Shown piece by piece: positions 53,501 to 64,000 of a stretch of 64,000 bases of DNA. The DNA is from Coptis chinensis. Lineage: Eukaryota > Streptophyta > Magnoliopsida > Ranunculales > Ranunculaceae. Below the pieces are notes generated by a model. It was not told the DNA's origin and searched no databases. It worked only from the letters and a program-made list of their open reading frames with translations. Location of the stretch: assembly GCA_015680905.1 (NCBI GenBank), contig CM027383.1, forward strand, positions 37,942,501-38,006,500, read 5' to 3'. Both the position numbers and the translations under genes were made by a program. How positions within the stretch are numbered: position 1 is the stretch's first letter; each line of letters starts with the position of its first letter.

Positions 53501-54213
53501 TACCCTTTCCAAAGTTGGAAACTACATGCTCTCAGAAGAACGAGGGTGACAATGAGAAATAAATAACTATCGTGTCAATCTTTGGCACTAGCTGATGATG
53601 TTATTGCTCAAGATGTGTAAGCAAAAGTTTATAGATTCTTTTACATGTCAAGAAGTGAAAACATGTTTCTAATTTATAGTGTTTTTGCATAGAGATTTAA
53701 GTTTCTGATTTTTTACAAGGACGCAAAACAAGATTAGGGTCCATTAGATAGTCCCTCTACTTATTAGATATGCACCGTTTTAGTATTTGTTTTTGTTCAT
53801 GTGATGCTTGATGCTCTTGGAGCAGAGCAGGTGCCATGATTTATATTGAATTATCTACTCCTAATATACACATAATCAAACACATATGATTATTCACCGA
53901 GTTTGAGGTCTTATGAATATACACTTTTTCAAATAGGTGGATGGCATGAATGGAAAGATCATTTGATTCATGGGTTGAACATGCATTACTACTCAATCAA
54001 TATAATTTAAGGAAAAATGAATGAATTTGAGGGTAAGATGTTGCTGAACCTACATAGGAAGAAGTGGGCTGATGGGCTGACGCTTCGGTGATTTGATACC
54101 CACTCCAAAATCAACAAGCAGGCCATCCAGGTTATTGAATGTTCATTGTTATTACGTATTATGTTTTATATACCATATGTTAGTTTTACTTGCCAACAAA
54201 TTATATGACTAGG
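50521..54213 (+). other. Region with unrecognised exon-like pieces
   Basis: A block at about 50958-51075 reads GTDDASNEGSTPPWLHLFTR, then His/Asn-rich sequence, and ends at a GTAATC donor-like site. It looks like a real exon but I cannot name it. Blocks near 51560-51760 and 52164-52358 have hydrophobic ORFs without motifs. No gene model can be built. Confidence 0.35.
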
Positions 54214-54479
54214 AGACATTACACCATAATAGGATATTTGTAACACGCACCTTTTTTGCTTTGTAATAGTTTTTAGCCGTTGGTAATTTGCCAACGCTTT
54301 GTAAACGTTGGGAATGCGGTAAAGTATTACTTAAATTCGGATGAATTTTAAGAATTAATTTCTAACACTTGAAAACCGTGTGATAAGTGTTAGAAATCCA
54401 AAAAACTAAAACAACTTTTAAATTTCAAAAATAGGGAAACAAAAAAGAAATCGCGAAATAGAAAACCTCTATTTCTCTC

Positions 54480-54780
54480 TCACAGCCCCTACTACTCTCT
54501 TCCCATTAGGGTTTTCTTATCTTTTCTCTTACTGCTTTCTTTGTCTTCAATAACAAACAAATACACTTTGAATTTCGAGAGGTGAGCTGCAATCTAGTGT
54601 ATATACTGAGGATTTTAAAGGAAACTTCGGATCATCTATGACACAGTTGGATTTTGCATAAACTGATTCGGTTGAGATGAATCCTACGTGCCGCCACCAC
54701 CAAACATCGATTCCGGCAGACCAAGCCCACCGAAACCACCAATATACCAGCGGCCCTGGCATCTGTACCTTACCGAGCGG
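54480..54780 (+). other. Transcript-leader-like block in CACTA-2
   Basis: A CT-rich stretch (TTCTCTCTCACAGCCCC) followed by a donor-like GAGAGGTGAGC resembles the 5' leader and first splice site of a captured plant gene. The coding content is not recognisable. Confidence 0.3.
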
Positions 54781-56033
54781 TGGTATTTTATCTGTTCACC
54801 TTTTAATTCAACAACCTTTTTATATATAAGCTATTAGGATTGAGTGGTACGTTTGGATAGTATGACAGATCGAGTGAAATTTGAGTTTGGTCTCTTCGAC
54901 AAGTTAGTCGAAAGGTTAGAATAACTCTCTCTCAATTAGTTAATTTAGGTTAGATTGAATTAGTGTTAAATTTAGTTAGATTGTGATATATTTCAAAGGA
55001 TTGAATTGGGTAATTGATTTTGACAGTGGGAATTAAGATATAGTGGTTTGGCGTAATCACAAGTGTGGAGTTTACCTTGCTGACTTGGTAAGAAGCTTAA
55101 CTATTCTAATTTTTTAAGGAAGAAAAAGAACTTGTGCTGAATTTTAGATTGTTATAGTGCATTAAATACTTGTCGCACATAAAGTTCTTTATCACTTGAT
55201 TTGAAACAAGTACCAAGAGTGTGGTATTGGAGAGCTAATTTAGCTCATGTAATGTAAATTGTGGGTGTTGTTCTATGTTGTTCAGGCTAAGTAGACACCA
55301 TTACACTTGTGTACCATCTGAAATACTTGATGAAAGGTGTCGAAGAGAACCATATAGGTGAACTGTTTGGTTCTCATATAGGCATGTTGTGTTGATTGGT
55401 GATTGGTTGGAAGATGATTAGTATCTGGCATAGGTGAACCAGTATTAGTTTCTGAACCAGTTTTCAAAGAGTTAGACCCATCCCTACCCATAGAGCCACC
55501 TTGGTTGGTTCCCCAAAAGAGCAACTAGCAAACAAGTTTGTACCCCATGTAATTCCTTCTTTCTCCAGAGAGCATTGTTGCATTTAAGAATTGCTCTTAA
55601 ATAGTTTCATACTTGCGCCTGAGCATGTTAAATCCTTCAAGTGAAGACTTGATGTAGGTACTTATTATTGAAATTGAATAACTTTTTCTTTGCAAAATCT
55701 GGACTAAACTATTGGATATTTTCATGTGTAAAAAGGTTCCTATGGTTTTGTGCCATTCCATGTACTTTGTTGCTATTGTAGCAAGATAAAGGAGATGAAA
55801 GGAAGCTACATAATGATATTCAAGGTCTGCATATAAAGATCTAGTGCAGTCAGGTAATTTCTTTGATATTGTATAAGTTTGTATTAGTCTGCATTAGTTT
55901 CAATATGGAATTTTTACTAGTAATTTGCAATTTTCTTGAGGACAATATATGGTAATTCATTGTATTCCCTTGTTGTTGCATTATGTGTTTACTTGGTTAT
56001 TGCTCCCGCTGTGGGATCTCGTTTACTGACATA

Positions 56034-57150
56034 AAGGTTCCATTTAGCCATGGTGGTTTGGTAAAGACCACTTTGTGTTAACTTGGATGTCATACCATGG
56101 TCTAGCTCGTTTAACTGATTTCTAACTTACATATAAAGTGGTTGGTATTCTTTTTTCAAAAGACGTAGTCTTCGTTGCAACTAGTCTTTGACTAATTAAT
56201 GAGTTACGAATTTCACTTGTATAGTTGTATAGTATTGTCTTCCGCTTATAATTTGTCTCTCCTGCATATATCACTTGATATTTTGATTTTTGTTTATTTT
56301 ATTTTTTAAGGCGATTGATTAACCTTTCAATTTTGTAATTATTTACAAAAGTAATTAACTATTCTATTTGGAATTTTTTAATTGTTGCTAGGTTAACACA
56401 AGCCCAATCGACGAAAAAAGAGGCAGAAGCACTCATGATTAACAAATTGGTGAACATACTAACTGTTTGCCATACTATCTTACTTAAATACCTAAGTGAT
56501 TATCATTCCACTTTGTGATGTTGGATTCTGAGACCTGTTATTTTCACTATTGCCTTAGCTGATTTTCCATAACCAACTTAATTGGCAGGTTTTCCAAAAG
56601 AATGTGTTATTTGTACGGGCACAACGGATAGCATAGTTTTTTTTATAGAGCCTCATAAGTTCATGGAATCTTAGGTTAACTAATCTCAGCTTAAACGACC
56701 TTCTACGTTTTTGCAGGTATAACAAAGTAAGTTATCTTAAACTCATTGGGAGTTGAATAGCATGTAATTAGCTTATTTTTATGTTGATTACAATTACAGT
56801 GTATTTCATTTGATTGTTTGGAATGTTGTGAGGATGTTTTGGTAGAGTGTTTTTCCTGCATTTAGAAATAGAGAAAATCTTCATGTCATTCTCATGTCCT
56901 GTCTCTTGTATGTCTACTATTCATGTGGAGAAGCAATGAGGTTATCTAATGTAATTAGATTTTTATATCCATGTGTGTATTGTGGATTAGCTTGGAAGTA
57001 TGAAGAAACATGTCACATTTGGATTGGTGAATTGTATTTATATTGTTTATCTTCAGATTAAGGTTCCATTAAGCCATGGTGGTAAATGGTAAAGACCAGT
57101 AACTTTGTGCTAACTTTGATGTCATACCATAAGCTGGTCTAGCTCGATTA
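56034..57150 (+). repeat. Dispersed duplicate of about 90 bp in CACTA-2
   Basis: 56034-56112 and 57059-57148 share AAGGTTCCATT, AGCCATGGTGGT, GGTAAAGACCA, CTTTGTG and ATGTCATACCAT followed by GGTCTAGCTCG in the same order, about 1 kb apart. Confidence 0.85.
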
Positions 57151-58840
57151 GCTACTGTCTTTCTATTTTGTCTAGTTCCATAATTAACTAAGTGACTAAA
57201 AGTCCTAACTAGAGCTATGGGTGTTAGGATCTATGTTGTTAGTCGTAGTGGACATACGAGACACTCATGGTCTATGATGCTTGGTTGTTCCTATGAAATG
57301 TACATGGTAACTGGTAAGTTAAACCATCTAAGCACATGAGTTATTAATACACTGTCTAACTAATTGAGACAATGTAATTGACTTCGGCACATTCCTTAAG
57401 TGCACAGGCACATAAGTTAATTATGTTTCATTCACAACTTGCACTAAGTTAGTCATGGAATTAATACTTTACATATATTACAGTGCAATAGAGCACATGG
57501 CCCTCATTGTTCTTTATGACGAGCTATACTGACTTTACAAGGACATGTGGCTCGACCACGTGTCTATCTCTTTGTAATTTATCATTATTTATTGACTTTT
57601 AAGGTTCGATTTCCCTATTGGTGGACTGCTCGGCATCTTATTCGTACTGGGCAGGTGGAAGGGAAGTCTGTACTGTGTTTCAGGAATACAAAATAGGTAG
57701 GCAACTCTTTCTTACATTTTTTTTATCTATAATTTCTCTGCCCCATTTACCTCCGTGTTTGAAACTAATGCCTTGATGACTAGATGCTTCTAGTTGGGCG
57801 TCATGGTTAGAGAATCCATATGATTTGCTCTATATATTTTCATTGGACACAAGTTTTAGTTTGAAAGTTTGAATTTCACTTGGTACAAAGTAGGTCGACC
57901 TACTCTATACATTGTTATGTTCCCCTGCTTTTTAGAGTTCTGTTAGGTCCATGGCTTGCTATTACATGTTGATGCAGGGCAATATTTTTGGACACTCCTA
58001 GGTTTGTAGAAGTGATGCTTTTGTTTCTTAAAGTGTTTCAAAGCCTTCTTGAATAGCTAGATAGATAATTTTTATTGTGGTTCAATATGTTGTGTAGGGT
58101 AGGGTATAAGTTTGATGGAGGGAAAAACAAGAAGACCAAAAGAACAACTCTCTAATCAGATGATCATGCTCACGTCAAGCTCCTCATCAAGGTAAAAACT
58201 TAAAATTCCACCATCCATTTTCTCATTTGTTCAACTTGTTACTTCCTTTAGGTGGATTTTCAAAATTTTAATTAATTACATGAGTTTAATTAGTATTATT
58301 ATATTTCCGAGTTCATTATTTGCTTTGTGAATTTTTAGGAATTAGATGAACTTTGTGGAGCCCCACTAGCTAAGATTTATAGTGAGTGAAGCCATCACTA
58401 ATGCTTAGTATTGCAAAGATTCGGGATTGCTTGGAAAATCGTATCGAAATTTGTAACCCTTCGTTATTTGTAAATATGAATTTGTAACTCTTAGAAAATA
58501 TTTTGAAGTTATACTATATATATGGTTCAACGAATATCCTACATGTTCCAGCCTTTTACTTGGGTTTGCTATTATTTACTTGTAAGGTAATGGGGATATG
58601 GATAAATTCATATATGGAATTGAGATGTTTATTTCAATATAGAACTAGTAATGTCATTTTTGCAAGTTAAGGGTGTCCCAATATAATGAGAAATATGAGA
58701 AATTATTTTTTTGTAGGGTTTAGCAAGAGGGCCATCTTTTTGCAGCTTTAGCTGGTTGCTACAAAATATGAGAAATTTTTATATTTTTATTTGCAACCCA
58801 TCAGTAACGGTTCATAACCGTTACAAATTAAAAAGCATTG

Positions 58841-60337
58841 TGATAAATGGTAAAAATGATAGTTTACCTACGAAATGAACGATGAAACTCAAAACGTAAG
58901 TAAACTAAAACTTATTATGAGTCTATATTAATCAAGTTTTCTACTCTCAATTCTATCGAAATAGAGTGGAGTAACAAATTCGTTCCACTCCTAGTTCTCT
59001 AGCATGGAATGTTTTCTAGTCAACTAATCGGTCTTAAGTCTAATGAGAGGTTTACGAGGGGAATTCTATACTACGAGGTAAATTCAATTAACAAGTTACA
59101 AATAACAAAATGATAGAATGCTAAGGGTTTGAATCTAGATAAAGAATTAAAGGGAATTGAATCTAGATAAAGAATTAAAGGGAATTGAATCCACCTTAAC
59201 TCGACTTAATCCTACTAACAAAGACTCGTCGTGATCCAAATTGAATGCTTAGCATATCAAAATAGTAATTCTAATCCCTAATTATACATGACATTTCTAC
59301 CAATTCATAACTAGCATGTGGCGATTAAACCCATTCTCATGGTGAATTAATCGTTTCTAGAGTGGAATAATTATCACGGCGATTTCTAAGTTTAACAAAG
59401 ATAAGCGTCATCAAGGCTTCTTCAACCCCTCTAATGGAGGTTTAGCCTTGATTCATACCACTATCATTTCCCATTGATTTAAAACTAAACATCATACCAA
59501 AATTCTAACTTGGCTAATTTAACTAACAATACTTCAATCTAATTTAACAATTCAGAAATGATACTCAACAAGAATTAAAATTAGATCTATAAATTGAAAT
59601 GACAAAATCGAAATTAACAAACTAGCTATTTTATTTATCAAACTAATTAAGAACAATGATTCTAAGAGTTTAATCTAAAACAAGAATTGAATTTAAACTA
59701 AACTTAATTTAATTTAATGAAAACTAGATCTAGAATTATCTATTGTTTTAGGTATAACTAGCTACCATTAATCAAAGAGCTAAGCTTTGGTTTTTATATG
59801 TTCAGATCCAAAAATCGTGCATGGGCTTGGATCCATGTTTTGGGCCAGAGAATCAGGCCCAAAACCCAATTCTTTCAGTCCAAAAAGGCCTCTTCAGCTG
59901 CAGTTGGCTTCAACAGACTTTTCGTCAACTTCTGCTCCTCTGATTGGGTCAAGTCTTAGACCATTGGAAAGCTCTTTCCGAGCCGGTCGTTTTGACATAA
60001 GGTAGGCCCAATTCCGAGGTCTGAGTCCAAAGATACAGCCTTCGGAAAGTTCTGCTGACTTTGAGTGTTGTTTCTGCCCGCGTCGACTTTTCAGCTTTTG
60101 ACCGGGCTTTAGAAAGGCTTTGTCTTCTTGAATCTTGGCCTTTAATTACAAAACTCCTTAGCAACCGACCTTTGCTCTTTTATCTCGCTAAAGTGACACA
60201 TTTCTGCACATAATGGACTTTGAAGCCTGAAATGCATAAAAACACGTAATCAGTATTAACTCTTAATTATTACTCACATAATTGGTCTAAAAGTATGACT
60301 GTTACAGGGTTAAAACTACAGTTTTGGGCTCTTATCA
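58841..60337 (-). mobile_element. Solo LTR of the element B family
   Basis: 1497 bp, beginning TGATAAATGG and ending GGGCTCTTATCA, the reverse complement of element B's LTR. It is flanked by CATTG on both sides (58836-58840 and 60338-60342). One LTR with a matching 5-bp duplication is the footprint of recombination between the LTRs of a full element. A 25-bp unit containing AATCTAGATAAAGAATTAAA is duplicated inside (59140-59190). Confidence 0.94.
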
Positions 60338-60557
60338 CATTGCTAAAGTTTTGTATGAAACAGGCATAACCAAGCGTTACAAATAATATTTGCAACGATT
60401 AAAAACCGTTGGAAAATTTTGCTTGCAACGGTTATAAAGCGTTGCAAATATTTATAACACTTTACCCACGCCATATTTGCAACGCTTAAAAAGTGTTGCG
60501 AATATTATTAGCAACAGTTTTTTGCCGTCAGTAATAGCCTGTTATGGTGTAGTGAGA

Positions 60558-61383
60558 TGGAGGATTTATTGTCTAGCATATGTGTGTTTTCCGCACTACC
60601 ACCAATTTCACCTATTTAACTCAGGAGGAGTGTGAAAGGGAACTCAGTCGTAAGTTTCACACATGCCACTTCAGTAGAACCTGCACTTGGGTCTCTTTCA
60701 AAACCAAAGAGTTCATTTGAAAGTAGGATTGCCTAGACAAACTTTGCCTTTACTAAATGGTATTTGTGACAAAGATATTAGTTGTTTAGTAAAATCTCTG
60801 GACACAAGAAAGACAATGGCAATCAGGCAATGATTGCCACTTAAAGGATTAAAAAAGCACTATAACTATTATGTCATGATCGTTGTCAAAAGTGATCAAT
60901 TACGTGGATGGTTTAAAAGGAGTTTGCCCGTTCTTATGATGTCATAGTTTAAGTCTATTGACCATGGTCTTATTTTCTCTTCTTTGTGGGTTGGAATGCA
61001 TAGTGTTAGTAACTTATAGGCTACGTCATGTTGATTTGCATGATAAAGTAAGTTAGAAGACTATGGAGATTTCTTTGAAAAAAAATGTAATGACTGTGTT
61101 TTCTCTCTGTAAAATTTCCGCTTCAATAAGCATTTTTAAAAGTCTTACAATGATGGACATTGGTTACTCACTTATACATGTAGGACTTGATTCTTGATAA
61201 TTTTTTCATGGTTGGCTCATTAATATCTAGCTGCAAACGGTGAGTTGCCTCAAAATAATGGGAGAAGACGTGCTTTTATTTTGCTACACATCAATTTGCA
61301 AAGTAGGAATTACCTTTGATGTTCAAGTTATACTCTGTCTACATTTTGCTTTATGTTTGTGCTTATGTTGTTACTTCTCAGTT
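60558..61383. other. Spacer, no gene seen
   Basis: No coding motif. The MYB exons that would precede the fragment at 61384 were not found here. Confidence 0.5.
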
Positions 61384-61936
61384 ACTTGGGAGGACCAATA
61401 ATATAATGAGATTAAGAACTTCTGGAACACCCACTTAAAGAAGTGTCTCCTTGGCATGGCCCTTGACCCACACATACATACTCTTCCATCGCCCTTGGGT
61501 CCAAATGTTGTCTCATCTGCATTTTCTTCAACAAGTCATATGGCGCATCGGGAGAGTGCCATGGTTGAGGCAGAGGAACGGTTATCAGAGGAGATTTTAC
61601 TGTTTGGATCTTCTCAATCCAACCTTCTGTCAGTTGAGAAACCTGATTGTGACTATTTTCTCTGCATATGGAACTTAGAAGTTGGAAAATCATTTCAAAG
61701 ACAAGCTGCACAAGAAACAAGTCAGAGCCCCAACTTTCAGGCATCATCCTTAACAAAATACGGAGTTGGCAGATGTGGAACAAGTCAATGTGAATGTGTC
61801 CACCGAAGTTAGCAATCAACATGACGACATGGAGTATAAGAGTTGCAAATCAGATAGATACAAGGATGGTGTAGTGGCTAGATCTGACTCCTCAAGCTCT
61901 AATGACCTTATTGATTCTACTGATGCGATGAGATAA
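61384..61936 (+). pseudogene. R2R3-MYB transcription factor fragment (subgroup 9/MIXTA-like), last exon
   Basis: After an acceptor-like CTCAG the block reads LLGRTN, then, after a small shift, NEIKNFWNTHLKKCLLGMAL and DPHIHTLPSPLGPN. That is the end of the R3 repeat and its usual C-terminal extension. Next comes HMAHRESAMVEAEERL, close to the AQWESAR-type motif of subgroup 9 MYBs, then CDYFLCIWNLEVGKSF. After a frameshift near 61700-61760 it continues STEVSNQHDDMEYKSCKSD and SSSSNDLIDSTDAMR, stop. R2 and most of R3 (the DNA-contacting helices) are absent, so it is a relic. Subgroup 9 MYBs control epidermal cell shape and cuticle. Confidence 0.85.
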
Positions 61937-64000
61937 GCTTTTTCCAAGGGCATATTAACAATTACTCATCAACGTTTCCAAGCTTGATGACGGAAAACTG
62001 TTTAAATTCCTCTTTCTGAATCTTTCCTGCCTCTAATTTCCATGAACGACACTTCCATGCAAAGCTTGCACTTAAAGTACAATTTTAGCTCCATTTGCAA
62101 TGTTTCTTTTAAGTTTAATTTGTTTTATGGTTCGGTACATAATTGAGTTTGTTTTTGGCATAACTCGACTATGTGTTTCTTCAAATTTGACAACCCAGCT
62201 TAACCTACTGAGTTGTGAACTCCTTCACATGTATATTCTCTTTGCTGCTAGAGATCTAACTGAAAAGGTTAGTACACATGCTTTACATATTTGACACCTT
62301 CACATGTATGTTCTAAGTTGCTTAATAATTAGCATGATGAATACTTGGGTACTTAATGCTCCTGATGTATTGGTGCACTTACGATTTTTTCCCCTTTTCA
62401 GAAATTGGACCTTATAGATCATATCGAGGAAAGCGTGGATTAGTAGGAGTATATTGATTGGAATTGATGCTACGAACCACAATCAATTCGAATCCATTAA
62501 AAAAAATGAACTTTGGTTAAGACCAAGGTCTTTAATCACAACACAGTATAATACAACTTTAGAAGTTGTTTATTACAAGGTAAAATATTGATTTTTGTTG
62601 CAAAACCGGCCACTACAGTCTGACTACAATTACTTAGAGTGATGGTATTTTTTTTTTTTTTTTATCTCTTTGCAGTTTTTCATAGCTTTCAGTGTCATGA
62701 AAATGGACTATGCCTAACCCAAAAGTAAATGAATGTGATCAGAAGAGTTTTATGGAGCACTTGAGCAGTTTGTTTCCTGGAACTACAGTTTTTTAAGAGA
62801 GGAATCCATGGTCCAAATAAATTAAATGACTTACATCTTTTGCGTTAATGGATTCTATGTTGGTGAAAGAAGAACTGAAGATCTTAGAAACCATGGAGTT
62901 TTCTACACTATGCATTCCAAGGTTAAGCAATAGGATGCATGTTCCCGATGAGAGTAACCATTTTTTGTACTGCATACATAGTGTATTGTGCTTTTGCGAG
63001 ACAATTGTATATGGGATATCATGATTTGTTGTATAAAGAGCCACTTCAAGTCGTGACTCTTTGTCATGAGCATTCTACCAGTATGATGGGGACTATCGAA
63101 ATTCTTTAAGCATTTGTTTTAATTATGAAAATTCATTTAGTAGTACCAATGTACCATGTACAAGAAGCAGTGCCATGATGGTACAATCGTTCATATTAAT
63201 AATGAATGAAGTATCAAAGTCTAAAATAAGTTTCCCTTTCAAAGTACTTTATTGCTTCACATCAACATTATCTTACTTGCATAGAAATTCAACTCTAAGT
63301 TGATCCTTTTGATGATTAAACTAAAGCCAGGAGAGAAAAAATAAGCAACAATCTAATGGACTTGGAATTTGTCATTTTGAATCGTTACCTATCAATGTAG
63401 CAAACCCGGCAACTCTTAGATTATGAATAGCCAAATAATTTGATAAAAAGATTTTAAAAAATAAAACAAAAAAAAAAAACAAAACAAAACCCCAAGAAAG
63501 AAAACAAATATACCTTCGGGAAAAAAAAAAAAAAAACATAAGCTAAAAAGGTCTCCGCATAGATATCTGACAAGATCTTACTCTATAATTCTGTGTGATA
63601 TTTGGAGACATTTGTTTGGGTTGAAAACGAATACCTAAATTTTGTAAGTATGCAGTATGGGCTAATTTTGTAAATCAAAGGACTTTGGGTTGAGATATTA
63701 TTTGAACTAATTTTGTAAGTATGCAGTATGGGATTTATTTGAAGTGGACTTACTTCAAAATGAAAATTCAATAGGCTTTATTTGAATTGGACATTACTGA
63801 CCTTACTTCCAATTGAAAATCCAAAAGGAAAGGCATTTTATCAAATTGGGCCTTTAAATGGACCATGGGCTTTAGTTAGTTGTATAAGTAGAAGTTGGGC
63901 TTCACAAAAATAAACTGCAAAGAAAAGAAAATTAAATATTATAAATTATAAATTATAATTTTTTTTAACTATTTGTTTAATAGAAATTTTTAAAAAATAT
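61937..64000. other. Spacer with isolated exon-like pieces, no gene called
   Basis: A short block near 62245-62270 ends AARDLTEK at a GTTAGTAC donor-like site. Another at 62401-62444 reads KLDLIDHIEESVD and stops. They could be two exons of one unrecognised gene. The far right end has A-rich homopolymers (63462-63536) and a duplicated TTTTGTAAGTATGCAGTATG (63637 and 63710). Confidence 0.45.

Larger units (their letters stand above)
54217..60554. mobile_element. CACTA-2: CACTA-type transposon with a nested solo LTR
   Basis: The right end, read inverted, is CACTACACCATAACAGG and the left end is CATTACACCATAATAGG. Both are flanked by AGA (54214-54216 and 60555-60557). Subterminal repeats of the type CAACGCTTTGTAAACGTTGG are mirrored at both ends (54280-54310 and 60360-60540). 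The second half is interrupted by the solo LTR. I see no transposase; short exon-like blocks such as LTQAQSTKKEAEALMINKL (about 56394-56450) suggest captured host sequence of unknown origin. The left terminus has a C-to-T change in CACTA, which could impair mobility. Confidence 0.9.

Noticed and set aside
61412..61822. Minus-strand 136-codon ORF
   Set aside because: It is antisense to the MYB fragment, whose plus-strand reading has clear family motifs.
1..64000. tRNA, rRNA or organelle-derived genes
   Set aside because: I saw no conserved rRNA block, no convincing tRNA A-box/B-box pair and no plastid or mitochondrial gene. A tRNAscan or organelle search would be decisive.

Overview
The window is nuclear DNA of a flowering plant, most likely a eudicot. 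It is AT-rich, has plant-type intron borders and carries plant gene families (CIPK kinase, GH9 endoglucanase, R2R3-MYB, HYPK). Nearly every structure I can support is a transposable element, or a piece of a host gene carried or broken by one. I found no intact host gene, and no tRNA, rRNA or CRISPR array. The species cannot be named from this sequence.

Layout. 1-1121: AT-rich spacer with a (TA)n tract. 1122-8237: CACTA transposon (TSD GTT) with no visible transposase. It carries a five-exon CIPK fragment, a perfect 33-bp palindrome around another exon-like ORF, and several unrecognised exon-like pieces. 8241-10600: spacer. 10608-50519: possible Helitron, with a good 3' hairpin plus CTAG-T end and a weaker 5' end. 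It would contain a 290-bp hAT MITE (TSD TTTCCAAT), a HYPK fragment and a GH9 endoglucanase fragment. The GH9 fragment is split at an exon/intron border by a 23.3-kb insertion (15021-38310, TSD CCAAG).

The insertion is a minus-strand Ty3/gypsy element of Tat/Retand type, called element A here. It keeps gag, RNase H and integrase remnants but has lost the reverse transcriptase, and it has long tandem arrays in its 3' region. Its left LTR is interrupted by an 11-kb plus-strand gypsy element with gag and protease only (element B, 15240-26289, TSD TAGCT) and by a Harbinger-like MITE (26467-26852, TSD TTA). Its interior carries a 3.8-kb hAT transposon with a decayed transposase (27549-31316, TSD ATTTGGAT).

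39850-48800 is a Mutator-like region. A plus-strand FAR1/MULE-type transposase runs into an OTU-like protease domain, and a minus-strand plant-mobile-domain (PMD) gene converges on it. Dense palindromic arrays built on CAAACGAC lie to the left, in an intron and between the two genes. 54217-60554 is a second CACTA element (TSD AGA) holding a reversed solo LTR of the element B family (58841-60337, TSD CATTG). 61384-61936 is an R2R3-MYB fragment; the rest is spacer.

Order of events, read from nesting and target duplications: the GH9 fragment was present, then A inserted. B, the MITE and the hAT entered A later. Separately, a B-family element entered CACTA-2 and collapsed to a solo LTR. The most unusual unit is the MULE with its OTU extension, its convergent PMD gene and the shared palindromic arrays.
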